A stretch of 64,000 nt of DNA from Bacillus sp. RO1. GTDB lineage: Bacteria; Bacillota; Bacilli; Bacillales; Bacillaceae_I. Each line of letters starts with the position of its first letter. Position 1 is the stretch's first letter. The DNA is taken from the NCBI RefSeq assembly GCF_012524115.1, contig NZ_JAAZWB010000089.1:62001-126000 (forward strand), read 5' to 3'. The position numbers and the translations under genes are program-made. The notes under the pieces were generated by a model that was not told the origin of the DNA, did no database searches, and was given only the letters and a program-made list of their open reading frames with translations. Below, piece after piece: positions 1 to 8,456 of the stretch.

Positions 1-422
1 CAGGGCACCTGTTACATAACGAAAATATAGAAGACGGGATAAGGGAAGTGAAAGAAGAAATAGGTCTGGATATAGCGATAGAAGAATTAAATTATCTTGG
101 GGTTTTTCCATATGAGAAAGTATTGGAGGGCTTTATTGATAAAGAACATGCACATGTCTTTTTATTAAAAAGAATGATCCCATTTCAGGAATTCACCTTT
201 CAGCAGGAAGAGGTGAGTGGGGTATATCTGGTCCCTTTAGAAGGTTTTAAGAATTTATTGTTTAAAGATCATCTACAAACAGTTCTAATCGAAGGGATTG
301 TTGAAAATAAGGAAGGCAAAATGGAAGCGAGTAAGTGGAAGGTGAATAAAACTAATTTTGTTCCGCATAATGACGATTTTTACAGAGATGTACTAAATGC
401 CATCATTAATAAGATTTCTTAA
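1..422 (+). CDS. Nudix hydrolase, 3' part (truncated by window edge)
   Basis: The frame is open from the first base, so the gene begins before the window. The visible residues start with a Nudix-box-like stretch (G-H-L, then a Glu, then REVKEEIG at about 42-65). This is the catalytic helix that binds Mg2+ in enzymes hydrolysing nucleoside diphosphates linked to another group. The spacing between the first Glu and REV is one residue shorter than the standard box, as in some YfcD-like members. The substrate cannot be told from the fragment. A GTG at 48 is an internal codon, not a start. The gene ends just before a strong terminator. Confidence 0.7.
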   Translation, partial: GHLLHNENIEDGIREVKEEIGLDIAIEELNYLGVFPYEKVLEGFIDKEHAHVFLLKRMIPFQEFTFQQEEVSGVYLVPLEGFKNLLFKDHLQTVLIEGIVENKEGKMEASKWKVNKTNFVPHNDDFYRDVLNAIINKIS

Positions 423-424
423 CT

Positions 425-468
425 GAAAAAAACTGCTTTCCCTATGTTCAGGAAAAGCAGTTTTTTTT
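425..468 (+). terminator. Intrinsic terminator after the Nudix gene
   Basis: The arms AAAACTGCTTT and AAAGCAGTTTT form a stem of about 12 bp with a short loop, followed by an uninterrupted run of T. It ends the upstream plus-strand unit and also lies downstream of cydS on the minus strand. Confidence 0.85.
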
Positions 469-473
469 ATAAG

Positions 474-575
474 TTATTTGTATTTCTCTTTCCCCTTCGC
501 TCCCCAAAAGAATAGAACGAAGATACCAGCAGCCACTATCAATGGGGAAGCATACATAATCAAAAAGTTTTCCAT
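474..575 (-). CDS. cydS: CydS-like small subunit of cytochrome bd oxidase (33 aa)
   Basis: A 33-residue single-span membrane peptide begins MENFLIMYASP and is preceded by a strong RBS (TAAGGAGG, 8 nt before the ATG). The motif FLIMYAP near the N terminus is the hallmark of CydS, the third subunit seen in the Geobacillus cytochrome bd structure, where it packs against CydA. Here it is the last gene of cydA-cydB-cydS, 13 nt after cydB. Residues 4-25 are hydrophobic and the tail is basic (KGKEKYK). It is too short for most gene callers. The call rests on the motif and its position. Confidence 0.85.
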   Translation of the reverse strand: MENFLIMYASPLIVAAGIFVLFFWGAKGKEKYK

Positions 576-588
576 GAAATGAACCTCC

Positions 589-1602
589 TTATTTTTTTCC
601 TTGCACGTACTTGTTATCGAATAAGAACAAGCGCATCAAAAGATATAATGAAGGAATCAGTAGGCAAAGACCGGCGATAAATGCTGTAATCAACGCTACT
701 GCCATCGCCTCATTCGTAAATCCATCATAGATCGTCAAATATGGATACAGAAGGTAAGGCATATGAGATGCCCCGTAACCAAAGAATGCCGTTGCAAACT
801 GAAGCATCACCAAGATAAAAGCTACACCAAGGTGCTTCTTTTTCCACATCAGATAAACCGCTCCAAGGAAAAAAAGGAACGATAGACTGAACATCCAAGA
901 AAGCTCCAACATTTTATCAAAGTGTTTTGGGTTATGATCACTTAAAGCGAAAAAGACGAGAACACTGGCAAGGATAGTTGGAAGACTCCAGTTTAATGCA
1001 TATTTTCTTAAAACTTCAAATGCATTTTCGTCACGCGCTGCTTTTGCATAAAATGCTAAGAAATAAGCAGAGATGTAAAGTACACTTACTAAGGCTAAAA
1101 TGACCACTGCCCAAGAATAGAAACTAGTGAACAGTGCTCCGTAATCAAGCCATACGGAGTCTTCATACTTGTAAATGAAGCCACCCTCTGAAATGGTCAG
1201 CACAACAGATAGGGAAGCAGGAATTAAAAGTCCTGTGGCTCCATATAAGGCTTGATAAAAATTGTTTCCTTTTTCTCCATAATGATGAAAAGCGTAGTAT
1301 GATCCGCGAATGGCCAATAACACTATGGCTATGCTTCCCGGAACTAACAAAGTTGTTCCATAATAATAAGCAGTAGAAGGGAAGAAGCCTACTATTCCAA
1401 TAAAGAAGAAAACAAGGAACACATTCGTTACTTCCCAAACAGGAGAGAGGTAACGGACAATCACTTTATTGATCAGGTGGTTTTTCTTTGTAATGGTGGA
1501 ATAATAACTAAAGAACCCGGCACCAAAATCAATGGATGCTACTATTAAATAACCGTACAAAAACGTCCACAGGACAGTAATTCCTATTACTTCATAACTC
1601 AT
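589..1602 (-). CDS. cydB: Cytochrome bd-type menaquinol oxidase subunit II
   Basis: This 337-residue polytopic membrane protein has eight to nine predicted spans. It belongs to the CydB/YthB family: the first helix contains IDFGAGFF, and WEVTNVF and a conserved Arg follow. With CydA it forms the terminal quinol oxidase that reduces O2 to water at high affinity, without proton pumping. It starts 12 nt after cydA, so the two are surely co-transcribed. Its length matches B. subtilis YthB (about 340 aa) and the short Geobacillus-type oxidase rather than E. coli CydB. Confidence 0.9.
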   Translation of the reverse strand: MSYEVIGITVLWTFLYGYLIVASIDFGAGFFSYYSTITKKNHLINKVIVRYLSPVWEVTNVFLVFFFIGIVGFFPSTAYYYGTTLLVPGSIAIVLLAIRGSYYAFHHYGEKGNNFYQALYGATGLLIPASLSVVLTISEGGFIYKYEDSVWLDYGALFTSFYSWAVVILALVSVLYISAYFLAFYAKAARDENAFEVLRKYALNWSLPTILASVLVFFALSDHNPKHFDKMLELSWMFSLSFLFFLGAVYLMWKKKHLGVAFILVMLQFATAFFGYGASHMPYLLYPYLTIYDGFTNEAMAVALITAFIAGLCLLIPSLYLLMRLFLFDNKYVQGKK

Positions 1603-1614
1603 ATGTCATCCCCT

Positions 1615-2955
1615 TCACTCCATGCCCCTATCGTGAAGCTCTTTCTCCACCGGGTTATTTTTAAACATTTTCCGTAAGACAGTCGCACAAGTTGTTAGAA
1701 GAACGATGTAGAGTAGAACAAATAGTACAATCATTAAGTCAACATGTTCCGAGGTCGTTGCACCTTGTTCGACGGTCATATAGCCTACAAGCAACCACGG
1801 CTGCCTACCAAGTTCCGCGAAGAACCAACCCATCTCAATTGCCAGTAGGGACAACGGTCCACCCGCAACTATTGCCCATAACAAAGGCTTGTTCCATTCG
1901 TTCCATTTCCGGATTTTTGCAAATAAGACGTATAAGAGTGATATAAACGCCAGGAACATACCAATTCCGACCATCAAATCAAAGAAGTAATGAACGATTA
2001 ATGGAGGTAGCTCCTCTTCAGGGAATTCTTCTAGGCCAATAACTTCTGCATCTGGTGTCCCGTGAGCTAATATACTTAAGGCATAGGGGATTTCCAGTGC
2101 ATATTTCACTTCATTATTTTCTTGCAGTACACCACCCAATATTAGCGGAGCTTCCGTTGAAGTTTCAAAATGCCATTCTGCTGCCGCAAGTTTTTCAGGT
2201 TGATATTTTGCTAGATACTTACCTGAAAAATCACCAATGATAGCAGTGGATATCGCAAAGATTGCAGCTGCTGTCATTGTAAGGTGCAATGCTTTTTTAT
2301 GATAAACATGATCTTTTCCTCTAAGTATTGCAAATGCTGCTATAGCTGCTAAAACAAAAGCAGTTGTTAAATAGGCAGAAGATAAGACGTGTGCAACCTT
2401 TGTAGGGGTTGCGGGATTGAACATCGCTTCTAATGGACGGATATTGGTCAGGATGCCGTTTTCAAGATCAAATCCTCTTGGCGCATTCATAAATCCGTTC
2501 ACTGTTGTGATAAAGAAGCCTGAAGCCATTGCCCCTAGTGCTACTGGGATTAGTATGAAAAAGTGATAAATTTTCTTTTTAAATCGGTCCCACGTATATA
2601 AATAGATACCAAGAAAAATAGCTTCAAAGAAAAAAGCAAAGGTTTCCATGAATAAAGGAAGACTAATAACATGTCCAGCCATTTGCATAAAGTTAGGCCA
2701 AAGCAGACTTAACTGTAAACCAATAGCGGTCCCGGTTACAACCCCGATTGCAACAGTAATGACAAATCCGCGTGCCCATCTTCTTGCAAGCAGGCGGTAA
2801 TGCTCATCATTCCTTTTTATCCCCATCCACTCTGCCAAAGCAATCATTAAGGGTACTCCCACGCCGACTGTGGCAAAGATTACGTGTACAGCCAAAGTAA
2901 TACCTGTTAGAATTCGGCTTAATAAAACCGGGTCATATTCAAACATCCCAAACAT
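1615..2955 (-). CDS. cydA: Cytochrome bd-type menaquinol oxidase subunit I
   Basis: A membrane protein with about nine spans that carries the haem b558, b595 and d ligands of the bd oxidase family. Visible features are an early His (AVHVIFA) and the conserved EWHFETSTEAPL and GWFFAELGRQPW segments. The Q-loop is short, as in Firmicute enzymes. An in-frame GTG at 2979 would add eight residues. The RBS (GAAGGAG) sits inside that extension and about 10 nt before the ATG at 2955, so I place the start there (446 aa). It is first in the cydA-cydB-cydS operon. A Rex-like site lies over its promoter. Confidence 0.92.
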   Translation of the reverse strand: MFGMFEYDPVLLSRILTGITLAVHVIFATVGVGVPLMIALAEWMGIKRNDEHYRLLARRWARGFVITVAIGVVTGTAIGLQLSLLWPNFMQMAGHVISLPLFMETFAFFFEAIFLGIYLYTWDRFKKKIYHFFILIPVALGAMASGFFITTVNGFMNAPRGFDLENGILTNIRPLEAMFNPATPTKVAHVLSSAYLTTAFVLAAIAAFAILRGKDHVYHKKALHLTMTAAAIFAISTAIIGDFSGKYLAKYQPEKLAAAEWHFETSTEAPLILGGVLQENNEVKYALEIPYALSILAHGTPDAEVIGLEEFPEEELPPLIVHYFFDLMVGIGMFLAFISLLYVLFAKIRKWNEWNKPLLWAIVAGGPLSLLAIEMGWFFAELGRQPWLLVGYMTVEQGATTSEHVDLMIVLFVLLYIVLLTTCATVLRKMFKNNPVEKELHDRGME

Positions 2956-3008
2956 CCAATTCCACTCCTTCTCTAACACAAAATTTCTGTCTTCAAGATA
3001 TATTTATT

Positions 3009-3039
3009 ATTATACAGTAGATTGCTCAATATTTCACAA
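3009..3039 (-). promoter_or_regulatory. cydA promoter with Rex-like operator
   Basis: On the minus strand a TATAAT -10 (3009-3014) is preceded by TTGTGAAATATTGAGCAA (3022-3039). The latter matches the Rex consensus TTGTGAA-N4-TTCACAA at 15 of 18 positions and covers the -35 region. Rex represses bd oxidase genes in Gram-positive bacteria and releases DNA when NADH is high. That use here is inferred. Confidence 0.5.
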
Positions 3040-3100
3040 TATAAACATCAAGCAAACTCTCTTTCTAGTATATTCCCTTTAAACATAAAGCAAAACAGGG

Positions 3101-3114
3101 GGAAAGCGCTTGAA
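3101..3114. promoter_or_regulatory. Possible CcpA (cre) site upstream of cydA
   Basis: GGAAAGCGCTTGAA is a near-palindrome resembling the catabolite-responsive element consensus. It lies about 145 bp upstream of cydA and about 190 bp upstream of the divergent TPR gene. CcpA acts on cyd operons in other Bacilli. The match is imperfect at the ends. Confidence 0.3.
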
Positions 3115-3311
3115 TATGACATCTTTATGGCAAAGATTCGGCTAATTTGTGACAACCAAGGAAGTTCATCCAAGATAACAAATCATCTTAAATGAGATAT
3201 AGATACAGTTGGAGAATTTTCAGAAAAAAAGTAAAAACTGACGGAATGTTGTATAAATATGTAGAAGAAGGTGGTAAAATATTCTTATAATTCACACAAA
3301 GGGTGTATTCA

Positions 3312-4532
3312 ATGAGCAATTTAAAAAATCATATTAATAAGCTTTCCAGAGACACATTCTCTCTAAACTATAATCTAGATCAAGGAATTGTTGGCACCTT
3401 TGAATTATCAGAAGGGCACAATGATTGTGTGAAAGTTCATGAGAATCTAAAATTTAATACACCAGTGGAAAAACTATTATACACAATCTATGATTTAACA
3501 GTGCTTCAAAATAAGAAAGCTGCAAGGGAAAAGTTCCAATACTTAAACGATGAGTTTGATACCGGCAGTTTATTGTCGGACCCCAGCATAAACTTACTTT
3601 ATTTGGTGGTGAAACTTAAATTCTCTATCTTAAATAATGATAGAAAGTTATATCAGCCAATATATAATCAAATTAGAAGTTTACCTACTAGCATAAATCC
3701 CTCGATTGAATATATACACCATAAAACATTAGGTATCTATTATTATCGAACTAATAACTTTTTACAATCCACTTTAGCGCTTGATAATGCCCTTTCTTTA
3801 GCGGAAAAACTACCACACATTTCTGCAAATGATAAAGCTGAACTGTATTATCAAGTCGCATTAACAAAATTAAAAACTTGTGATACGTATGAATCCATCT
3901 TTTTTGCAGACAAGGCCCTTTCTCTCTACCAGAGTCTCTATAACAATAAGCGCTCGGCTGAGTGTCATATTATTTTAGGAATAAACTTTAACCATTCCAA
4001 ACGACAAGATTTTGCAGAAAAGCATTATCTGTCTGCAAAAAATATAGGGGAAACCATTGGAGATTCTTATCTCGAATCGATGGCACTACATAATCTTGGT
4101 TGCATCAAATCCTATCAAAAACAGTCAGAGGAAGCGATCTATTACTATCTAGAATCGTTAAAAAGGAAAAGAGAAGAAGAAAGAAGTGTATATTCCATAT
4201 TAGGGCTAGTCGAAGAATATTATTTTTTGGGTCAAACAGAATTTTCAAAAGAATGGGCAGAACAAGGGTTAAGATTGGCTGTGAGAACTGATTTAAATGA
4301 ATATATTCTTCACTTCACTACACATATTTATTTATTGGATAAAGATCGAAAGTTAGAGCTATACATCCAGCAAGAAGTGATTCCTTATTTTAAGAATGCT
4401 GGAAATGAACGTTACACGATTAAATATACAGAGATGTTAGCGAAATACTATTACGAAAACCAACAATACAAGTTGGCAAGTGAGTTTTTTAACAGTTGTT
4501 TGCAAAATATAAAATCCAAAACCTCTTACTAA
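3312..4532 (+). CDS. TPR-repeat protein, RRNPP/Rap-like, function unknown
   Basis: This 406-residue, all-helical protein has several tandem tetratricopeptide repeats from about residue 140 to the end (motifs such as LGIYYYRTNNF, AECHIILG and ALHNLGC). The size and repeat style recall the Rap/NprR/AimR peptide-receptor group of Bacilli. I see no convincing N-terminal HTH and no canonical Rap phosphatase motif. An upstream in-frame GTG (3303) overlaps the RBS AAAGGGTG, so the ATG at 3312 is preferred. It is followed by a terminator and then a small M50 peptidase gene. A peptide-sensing role is possible but unproved. Confidence 0.6.
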   Translation: MSNLKNHINKLSRDTFSLNYNLDQGIVGTFELSEGHNDCVKVHENLKFNTPVEKLLYTIYDLTVLQNKKAAREKFQYLNDEFDTGSLLSDPSINLLYLVVKLKFSILNNDRKLYQPIYNQIRSLPTSINPSIEYIHHKTLGIYYYRTNNFLQSTLALDNALSLAEKLPHISANDKAELYYQVALTKLKTCDTYESIFFADKALSLYQSLYNNKRSAECHIILGINFNHSKRQDFAEKHYLSAKNIGETIGDSYLESMALHNLGCIKSYQKQSEEAIYYYLESLKRKREEERSVYSILGLVEEYYFLGQTEFSKEWAEQGLRLAVRTDLNEYILHFTTHIYLLDKDRKLELYIQQEVIPYFKNAGNERYTIKYTEMLAKYYYENQQYKLASEFFNSCLQNIKSKTSY

Positions 4533-4543
4533 AATAAACTAGA

Positions 4544-4577
4544 GAATCCCACACTATGAATGCTGGTGTGGGTTTTT
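4544..4577 (+). terminator. Intrinsic terminator after the TPR gene
   Basis: The arms CCCACAC and GTGTGGG enclose an 11-nt loop and are followed by a T run. Confidence 0.7.
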
Positions 4578-4686
4578 ACAATGAAAAACGGGTCATTTGG
4601 CTTAGTTAAAATTTTATTGAAAAACATGTTTAATTAACCAATATAGGGTATGTAAGCATTATTTAATCTTTTTTATAAGAAAGGTA

Positions 4687-5181
4687 GTGTTTACATTGTT
4701 CGGGATAAATGATTTGTGGAAATTTTTTCTCTCCTTTTTTCTTGTGCTTCCTATCGTGACAGTCATTCATGAAATGGGGCATTATTTCTTTGCTAAGCTT
4801 TTTGGTGGTAAGGTAATTGTGCATATAGGAACAGGAAATATCCTATTCAAGTTTGGTTCTATGCGCATAAGGAAGTTATATTTTTATGATGGTTGGTGTG
4901 AGTATATATCGTTAAGCAAAAAAGCGTCTAAACTTGATAAAGTTTTAGTTTATTTAGGGGGATCACTTTTCAATATCTTGTCCATTTTTATCTTGAACAC
5001 ATTAATCTTAAATGACTTTTTAGAGCCAAGCATTTTCTATTATCAGTTTACCTATTTCTCTTTTTACTTTTTATTCTTTTCATTATTTCCAATTAATCAC
5101 CTAAATGGCTGTCCAAGTGATGGAATGGCAGTTCTAAATTTATTAACGAATAAAAAGTTCAGTAAAAATCCACCCAATTAA
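4687..5181 (+). CDS. Small M50-family membrane metallopeptidase
   Basis: This 164-residue hydrophobic protein carries HEMGH at residues 28-32 inside a membrane span. That is the zinc-binding HExxH of site-2-protease (M50) enzymes. A second motif, PSDG (143-146), fits the NPxxDG-like region holding the third zinc ligand. It has about four spans and is much shorter than RseP or SpoIVFB, lacking PDZ or CBS domains. The start is unsure: GTG 4687 has its RBS very close, and TTG 4696 has better spacing. It lies between a TPR gene and desK. The substrate is unknown. Confidence 0.65.
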   Translation: MFTLFGINDLWKFFLSFFLVLPIVTVIHEMGHYFFAKLFGGKVIVHIGTGNILFKFGSMRIRKLYFYDGWCEYISLSKKASKLDKVLVYLGGSLFNILSIFILNTLILNDFLEPSIFYYQFTYFSFYFLFFSLFPINHLNGCPSDGMAVLNLLTNKKFSKNPPN

Positions 5182-5189
5182 TGATATAT

Positions 5190-5247
5190 ATGACATTTGT
5201 CATGATATTGTCATGACACGTATGACTATGCCAAGTCTCATTATAAT
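5190..5247 (+). promoter_or_regulatory. Palindrome cluster and promoter upstream of desKR (possible DesR operators)
   Basis: ATGACATTTGTCAT (5190-5203, a perfect 6-2-6 palindrome) is followed by TGTCATGACA (5209-5218, a perfect 10-mer) and another ATGAC (5222-5226). A TATAAT -10 lies at 5242-5247. The repeated TGTCAT/ATGACA element ahead of a response-regulator operon suggests binding of a dimeric regulator, most simply DesR. That assignment is inference. Confidence 0.45.
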
Positions 5248-5354
5248 AGTAAAATAAGGTTAAAAGATGAAGAGTATTTTACAAAACTTTCCTAGTAATA
5301 TTTGTTATAATTATGATACAAGACATGTAAAAGGTAAATGAGGTTTCAACTATT

Positions 5355-6491
5355 ATGAAAAAGAGATACTTAATGTTTCAAAAGGGTTCAGGAATATCCC
5401 CATACATCTGGAGCGTATTCAGCATTCTGCCGTTTTATTTTATTTTTCAATCATCATCCACACCTGAGATAATAGTAGGTATTTTCTTAACGATTCTATT
5501 TTTTATTGCTTATAGATTTGCATTCATCTCTAATAAGTGGCCGGTTTATTTCTGGACTTGCTTACTGATAGGGATTTCTATAACGATGACTATATTGTTT
5601 CATTTCATCTATTTTGCTTTCTATATTGCATTTTACAATGGGAAAATTAAGAATAAAATTGCTTTTATCGTTCTATATATCATTCATCTAATTGCAACTA
5701 CAGTAGCAATCAACATAAATGTTGTCATGAGGGACGAGTTATTCCTAAAGCAGATCCCCTTTGTGGTGATTATATGGATTGCTGTAATTTTGCTTCCCTT
5801 TAATCTATACAATAAACGAAAACAAGATCAGCTAGAAGAGCAGTTGGATGTAGCCAATAAAAGAATTTCTGAGCTAATCATCCAGGAAGAAAGGCAACGA
5901 ATTGCAAGAGACCTGCATGATACACTTGGACAAAAACTCTCGTTGATCGGCTTAAAGAGTGATCTTGCAAGGAAGGTAATGAGTAAAAACCCTGATCAGG
6001 CAAAATTGGAGCTAAAGGATGTACAACAAACAGCGAGGACAGCGTTAAATGAAGTGAGACAAATGGTGTCTCAAATGAGGGGAATTCGATTAAAAGAGGA
6101 GTTTGTAAGGATAAAACAAATACTTGACGCTGCAGAGATAGAATTAAAATTGGAACACGATTTACCTTTAAAGGACAATTCATTGTTCTTGGAGAACATT
6201 TTAAGTATGTGCTTAAAAGAAGCGGTTACCAATGTAGTTAAACATAGTAAAGCTTCAACATGTATGGTCCGTATGGAGCAGTTAGGAGACGAGATCAGAC
6301 TGACTATTCATGACAACGGGGTTGGAATGACAGAGCAACAGGATATAGGAAAAGGCAGCGGTCTGCTCGGTATTAAGGAACGCCTGGAATTTGTAAATGG
6401 CCTGATGGAGATTATTGGGGAACAGGGAACAACGCTCCGTATCAAGGTGCCTAAAATGGTCAATCAGAGGGAACGGGAGGAGAAAGCATGA
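5355..6491 (+). CDS. desK: Membrane thermosensor histidine kinase DesK
   Basis: This 378-residue kinase has four to five N-terminal transmembrane spans (about 15-150). A HisKA_3 dimerisation domain follows, with the phosphorylated His at 188 in RIARDLHDTLGQ, and then a HATPase domain (GLLGIKERLEFVNG). The N-terminal ITPYIW-type start and the position of His188 match B. subtilis DesK closely. DesK senses membrane thickness and order on cooling and phosphorylates DesR. The start ATG has a GAGG element upstream. It overlaps desR by four bases (ATGA). The des desaturase gene, adjacent in B. subtilis, is not here. Confidence 0.93.
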   Translation: MKKRYLMFQKGSGISPYIWSVFSILPFYFIFQSSSTPEIIVGIFLTILFFIAYRFAFISNKWPVYFWTCLLIGISITMTILFHFIYFAFYIAFYNGKIKNKIAFIVLYIIHLIATTVAININVVMRDELFLKQIPFVVIIWIAVILLPFNLYNKRKQDQLEEQLDVANKRISELIIQEERQRIARDLHDTLGQKLSLIGLKSDLARKVMSKNPDQAKLELKDVQQTARTALNEVRQMVSQMRGIRLKEEFVRIKQILDAAEIELKLEHDLPLKDNSLFLENILSMCLKEAVTNVVKHSKASTCMVRMEQLGDEIRLTIHDNGVGMTEQQDIGKGSGLLGIKERLEFVNGLMEIIGEQGTTLRIKVPKMVNQREREEKA

Positions 6492-7087
6492 TAAGGATAG
6501 TAATAGCAGAGGACCAACGAATGATGTTAGGCGCCTTAGGTTCATTACTAGATTTGGAAGACGATATGGAAGTGGTCGGAATGGCCGGGAACGGGGAAGA
6601 GGCTGTAGCTTTATATCATAAATATAAGCCTGATGTATGTATCATGGATATTGAGATGCCAGAAAAAACAGGTTTGGAGGCAGCGGAAGAGTTAAAAGGG
6701 TTAGGTTGCAAAGTAATCATATTGACCACATTTGCAAGAACAGGGTATTTCCAAAGAGCCTTAAAAGCAGGTGTTACAGGTTACTTACTAAAAGACAGTC
6801 CAAGTGAAGATCTGGCCAACTCCATTCGGAGCATCATGTCAGGTAGACGCGTCTATGCCCCTGAATTGATGGATGACTTCTACGGAGAGGAAAACCCGCT
6901 CACAGAAAGGGAAAAAGCGGTTCTTGAACTTGTGGCAGATGGGAAAAACACACAGGAAATAGCTGATGAATTAAGCATCAAATCAGGTACCGTTAGAAAC
7001 TACATTTCTACCATACTCGATAAGCTGGAAGTGAAAAACCGAATTGAAGCTATTACCCAATCCAAGGAAAAAGGTTGGTTTAAATAA
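6488..7087 (+). CDS. desR: NarL-family response regulator DesR
   Basis: This 199-residue regulator has a receiver domain (about 1-120; phospho-acceptor Asp54 in CIMDIEMP) and a C-terminal LuxR-type HTH (about 135-195; LTEREKAVLELVADGKN). The C terminus ITQSKEKGWFK is nearly that of B. subtilis DesR. Phospho-DesR activates the phospholipid desaturase gene in the cold. It is translationally coupled to desK through an ATGA overlap and ends in a strong terminator. Confidence 0.93.
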   Translation: MIRIVIAEDQRMMLGALGSLLDLEDDMEVVGMAGNGEEAVALYHKYKPDVCIMDIEMPEKTGLEAAEELKGLGCKVIILTTFARTGYFQRALKAGVTGYLLKDSPSEDLANSIRSIMSGRRVYAPELMDDFYGEENPLTEREKAVLELVADGKNTQEIADELSIKSGTVRNYISTILDKLEVKNRIEAITQSKEKGWFK

Positions 7088-7104
7088 AATTGGATAGAAT
7101 GTTT

Positions 7105-7136
7105 AAAAACCGATCTAAGAGTAAGATCGGTTTTTG
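7105..7136 (+). terminator. Intrinsic terminator after desR
   Basis: AAAACCGATCT and AGATCGGTTTT form a perfect stem with a 7-nt loop, followed by a T run. Confidence 0.9.
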
Positions 7137-7204
7137 TTTATGCTCTACTTTAATATGTGATATAGTTATGAAAGCTATTTCAAGGCTATATTTAGAAAAG
7201 AGAC

Positions 7205-8440
7205 GTGATAAGAGTGACTGATTTTTTAAAATTAGGGATTCGTAAGGCAGTAAATCACTCCTTAAAATCCATGGGAATAACTTCCCCAACCCCCATACAG
7301 GAACAAACCGTTCCTACCGTTCTTGAGGGACATGATGTAATTGCACAGGCGCAAACAGGCACAGGTAAAACATTAGCTTTTGTTCTTCCTATTCTAGAAA
7401 AAGTGGATGTTAATAGCCCTGATACTCAAGCATTGATTTTAACACCAACCAGAGAGCTTGCGCACCAAATTACAAAAGAGATAAAGAAATTAAAGGAAAA
7501 CATAGATGATTTAAACGTTCTTGCAGTATATGGTGGACAGGATGTTAATTCCCAGCTGAAAAAGCTTAAGGGAGCACAGCATATTATCGTGGCAACACCT
7601 GGTCGCTTGCTAGATCATGTGAGAAGAGGGACAATTGATCTTTCCACTATCTCCATGCTTGTCATTGATGAAGCAGATCAGATGCTATTAATGGGTTTTT
7701 TACCGGATATAGATACCATCACTGCAGAAACATTTTCTTCTCGTCAGACAATGTTGTTTTCTGCAACCATACCAAATGAGATCCATTCTTTAGCTCAAAA
7801 ATATATGAAGCACCCTAAACACATTCAAATTGTGGAAAAGCAAGTGACTGTGGAGACTATCAACCATTATGCCGTGGAAACGACTGATCGCCGAAAAGAA
7901 GGCACTATGCTTCATCTTATAAAAGAACATAATCCCTATTTAGCCATTATCTTCTGCCGTACAAAGGCGAGGGTACAAAAACTGACTGAAATTTTAAAAC
8001 ACGAGGGCATAGAATGTGAAGCATTACACGGGGATATCCCACAATCCAAACGGAACAGAGCGATGAAATGGTTCCGGGAAGCTAAACTTCAATACCTGGT
8101 TGCAACAGATGTAGCTGCTCGCGGGCTTGATGTAGAAGGTGTTACACATGTCTATAATTATGACATTCCACAAGACTTAGAGACATACATCCATCGTACC
8201 GGCCGCACAGGGCGAGCGAGTGGAACAGGAGAAGCATACACGCTTTACGCTCCTAGAGATGTGGATTTCCTACAAATGATAGAAAAGGGATTAGATATGC
8301 CACTTGAGAAGCTCGTTTTTAAAGGCATTAGTATTCCTGACCGCGACGATTACGAGGAAGAGCGCAATATAAATATTGCAAAAGCTAGAAAAGAAAAAGC
8401 AAAGAAAAAAGATTTTACTAACAGGAATTTCAAGAGATAG
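7205..8440 (+). CDS. DEAD-box ATP-dependent RNA helicase
   Basis: A 411-residue two-domain RNA helicase. Visible motifs in order are Q motif (PTPIQEQ), I (AQTGTGKT), Ia (PTRELA), II (DEAD), III (SAT), IV-V (ATDVAARGLDVEGV) and VI (HRTGRTGR), with a short basic tail. The length is close to CshB rather than CshA (494) in B. subtilis. Such enzymes remodel RNA in ribosome assembly, mRNA decay and cold adaptation. The start is uncertain: GTG 7205 and GTG 7214 both lack a strong RBS. It lies just after desKR but behind a terminator. Confidence 0.93.
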   Translation: MIRVTDFLKLGIRKAVNHSLKSMGITSPTPIQEQTVPTVLEGHDVIAQAQTGTGKTLAFVLPILEKVDVNSPDTQALILTPTRELAHQITKEIKKLKENIDDLNVLAVYGGQDVNSQLKKLKGAQHIIVATPGRLLDHVRRGTIDLSTISMLVIDEADQMLLMGFLPDIDTITAETFSSRQTMLFSATIPNEIHSLAQKYMKHPKHIQIVEKQVTVETINHYAVETTDRRKEGTMLHLIKEHNPYLAIIFCRTKARVQKLTEILKHEGIECEALHGDIPQSKRNRAMKWFREAKLQYLVATDVAARGLDVEGVTHVYNYDIPQDLETYIHRTGRTGRASGTGEAYTLYAPRDVDFLQMIEKGLDMPLEKLVFKGISIPDRDDYEEERNINIAKARKEKAKKKDFTNRNFKR

Positions 8441-8456
8441 AAAGGAAGATTTAACA

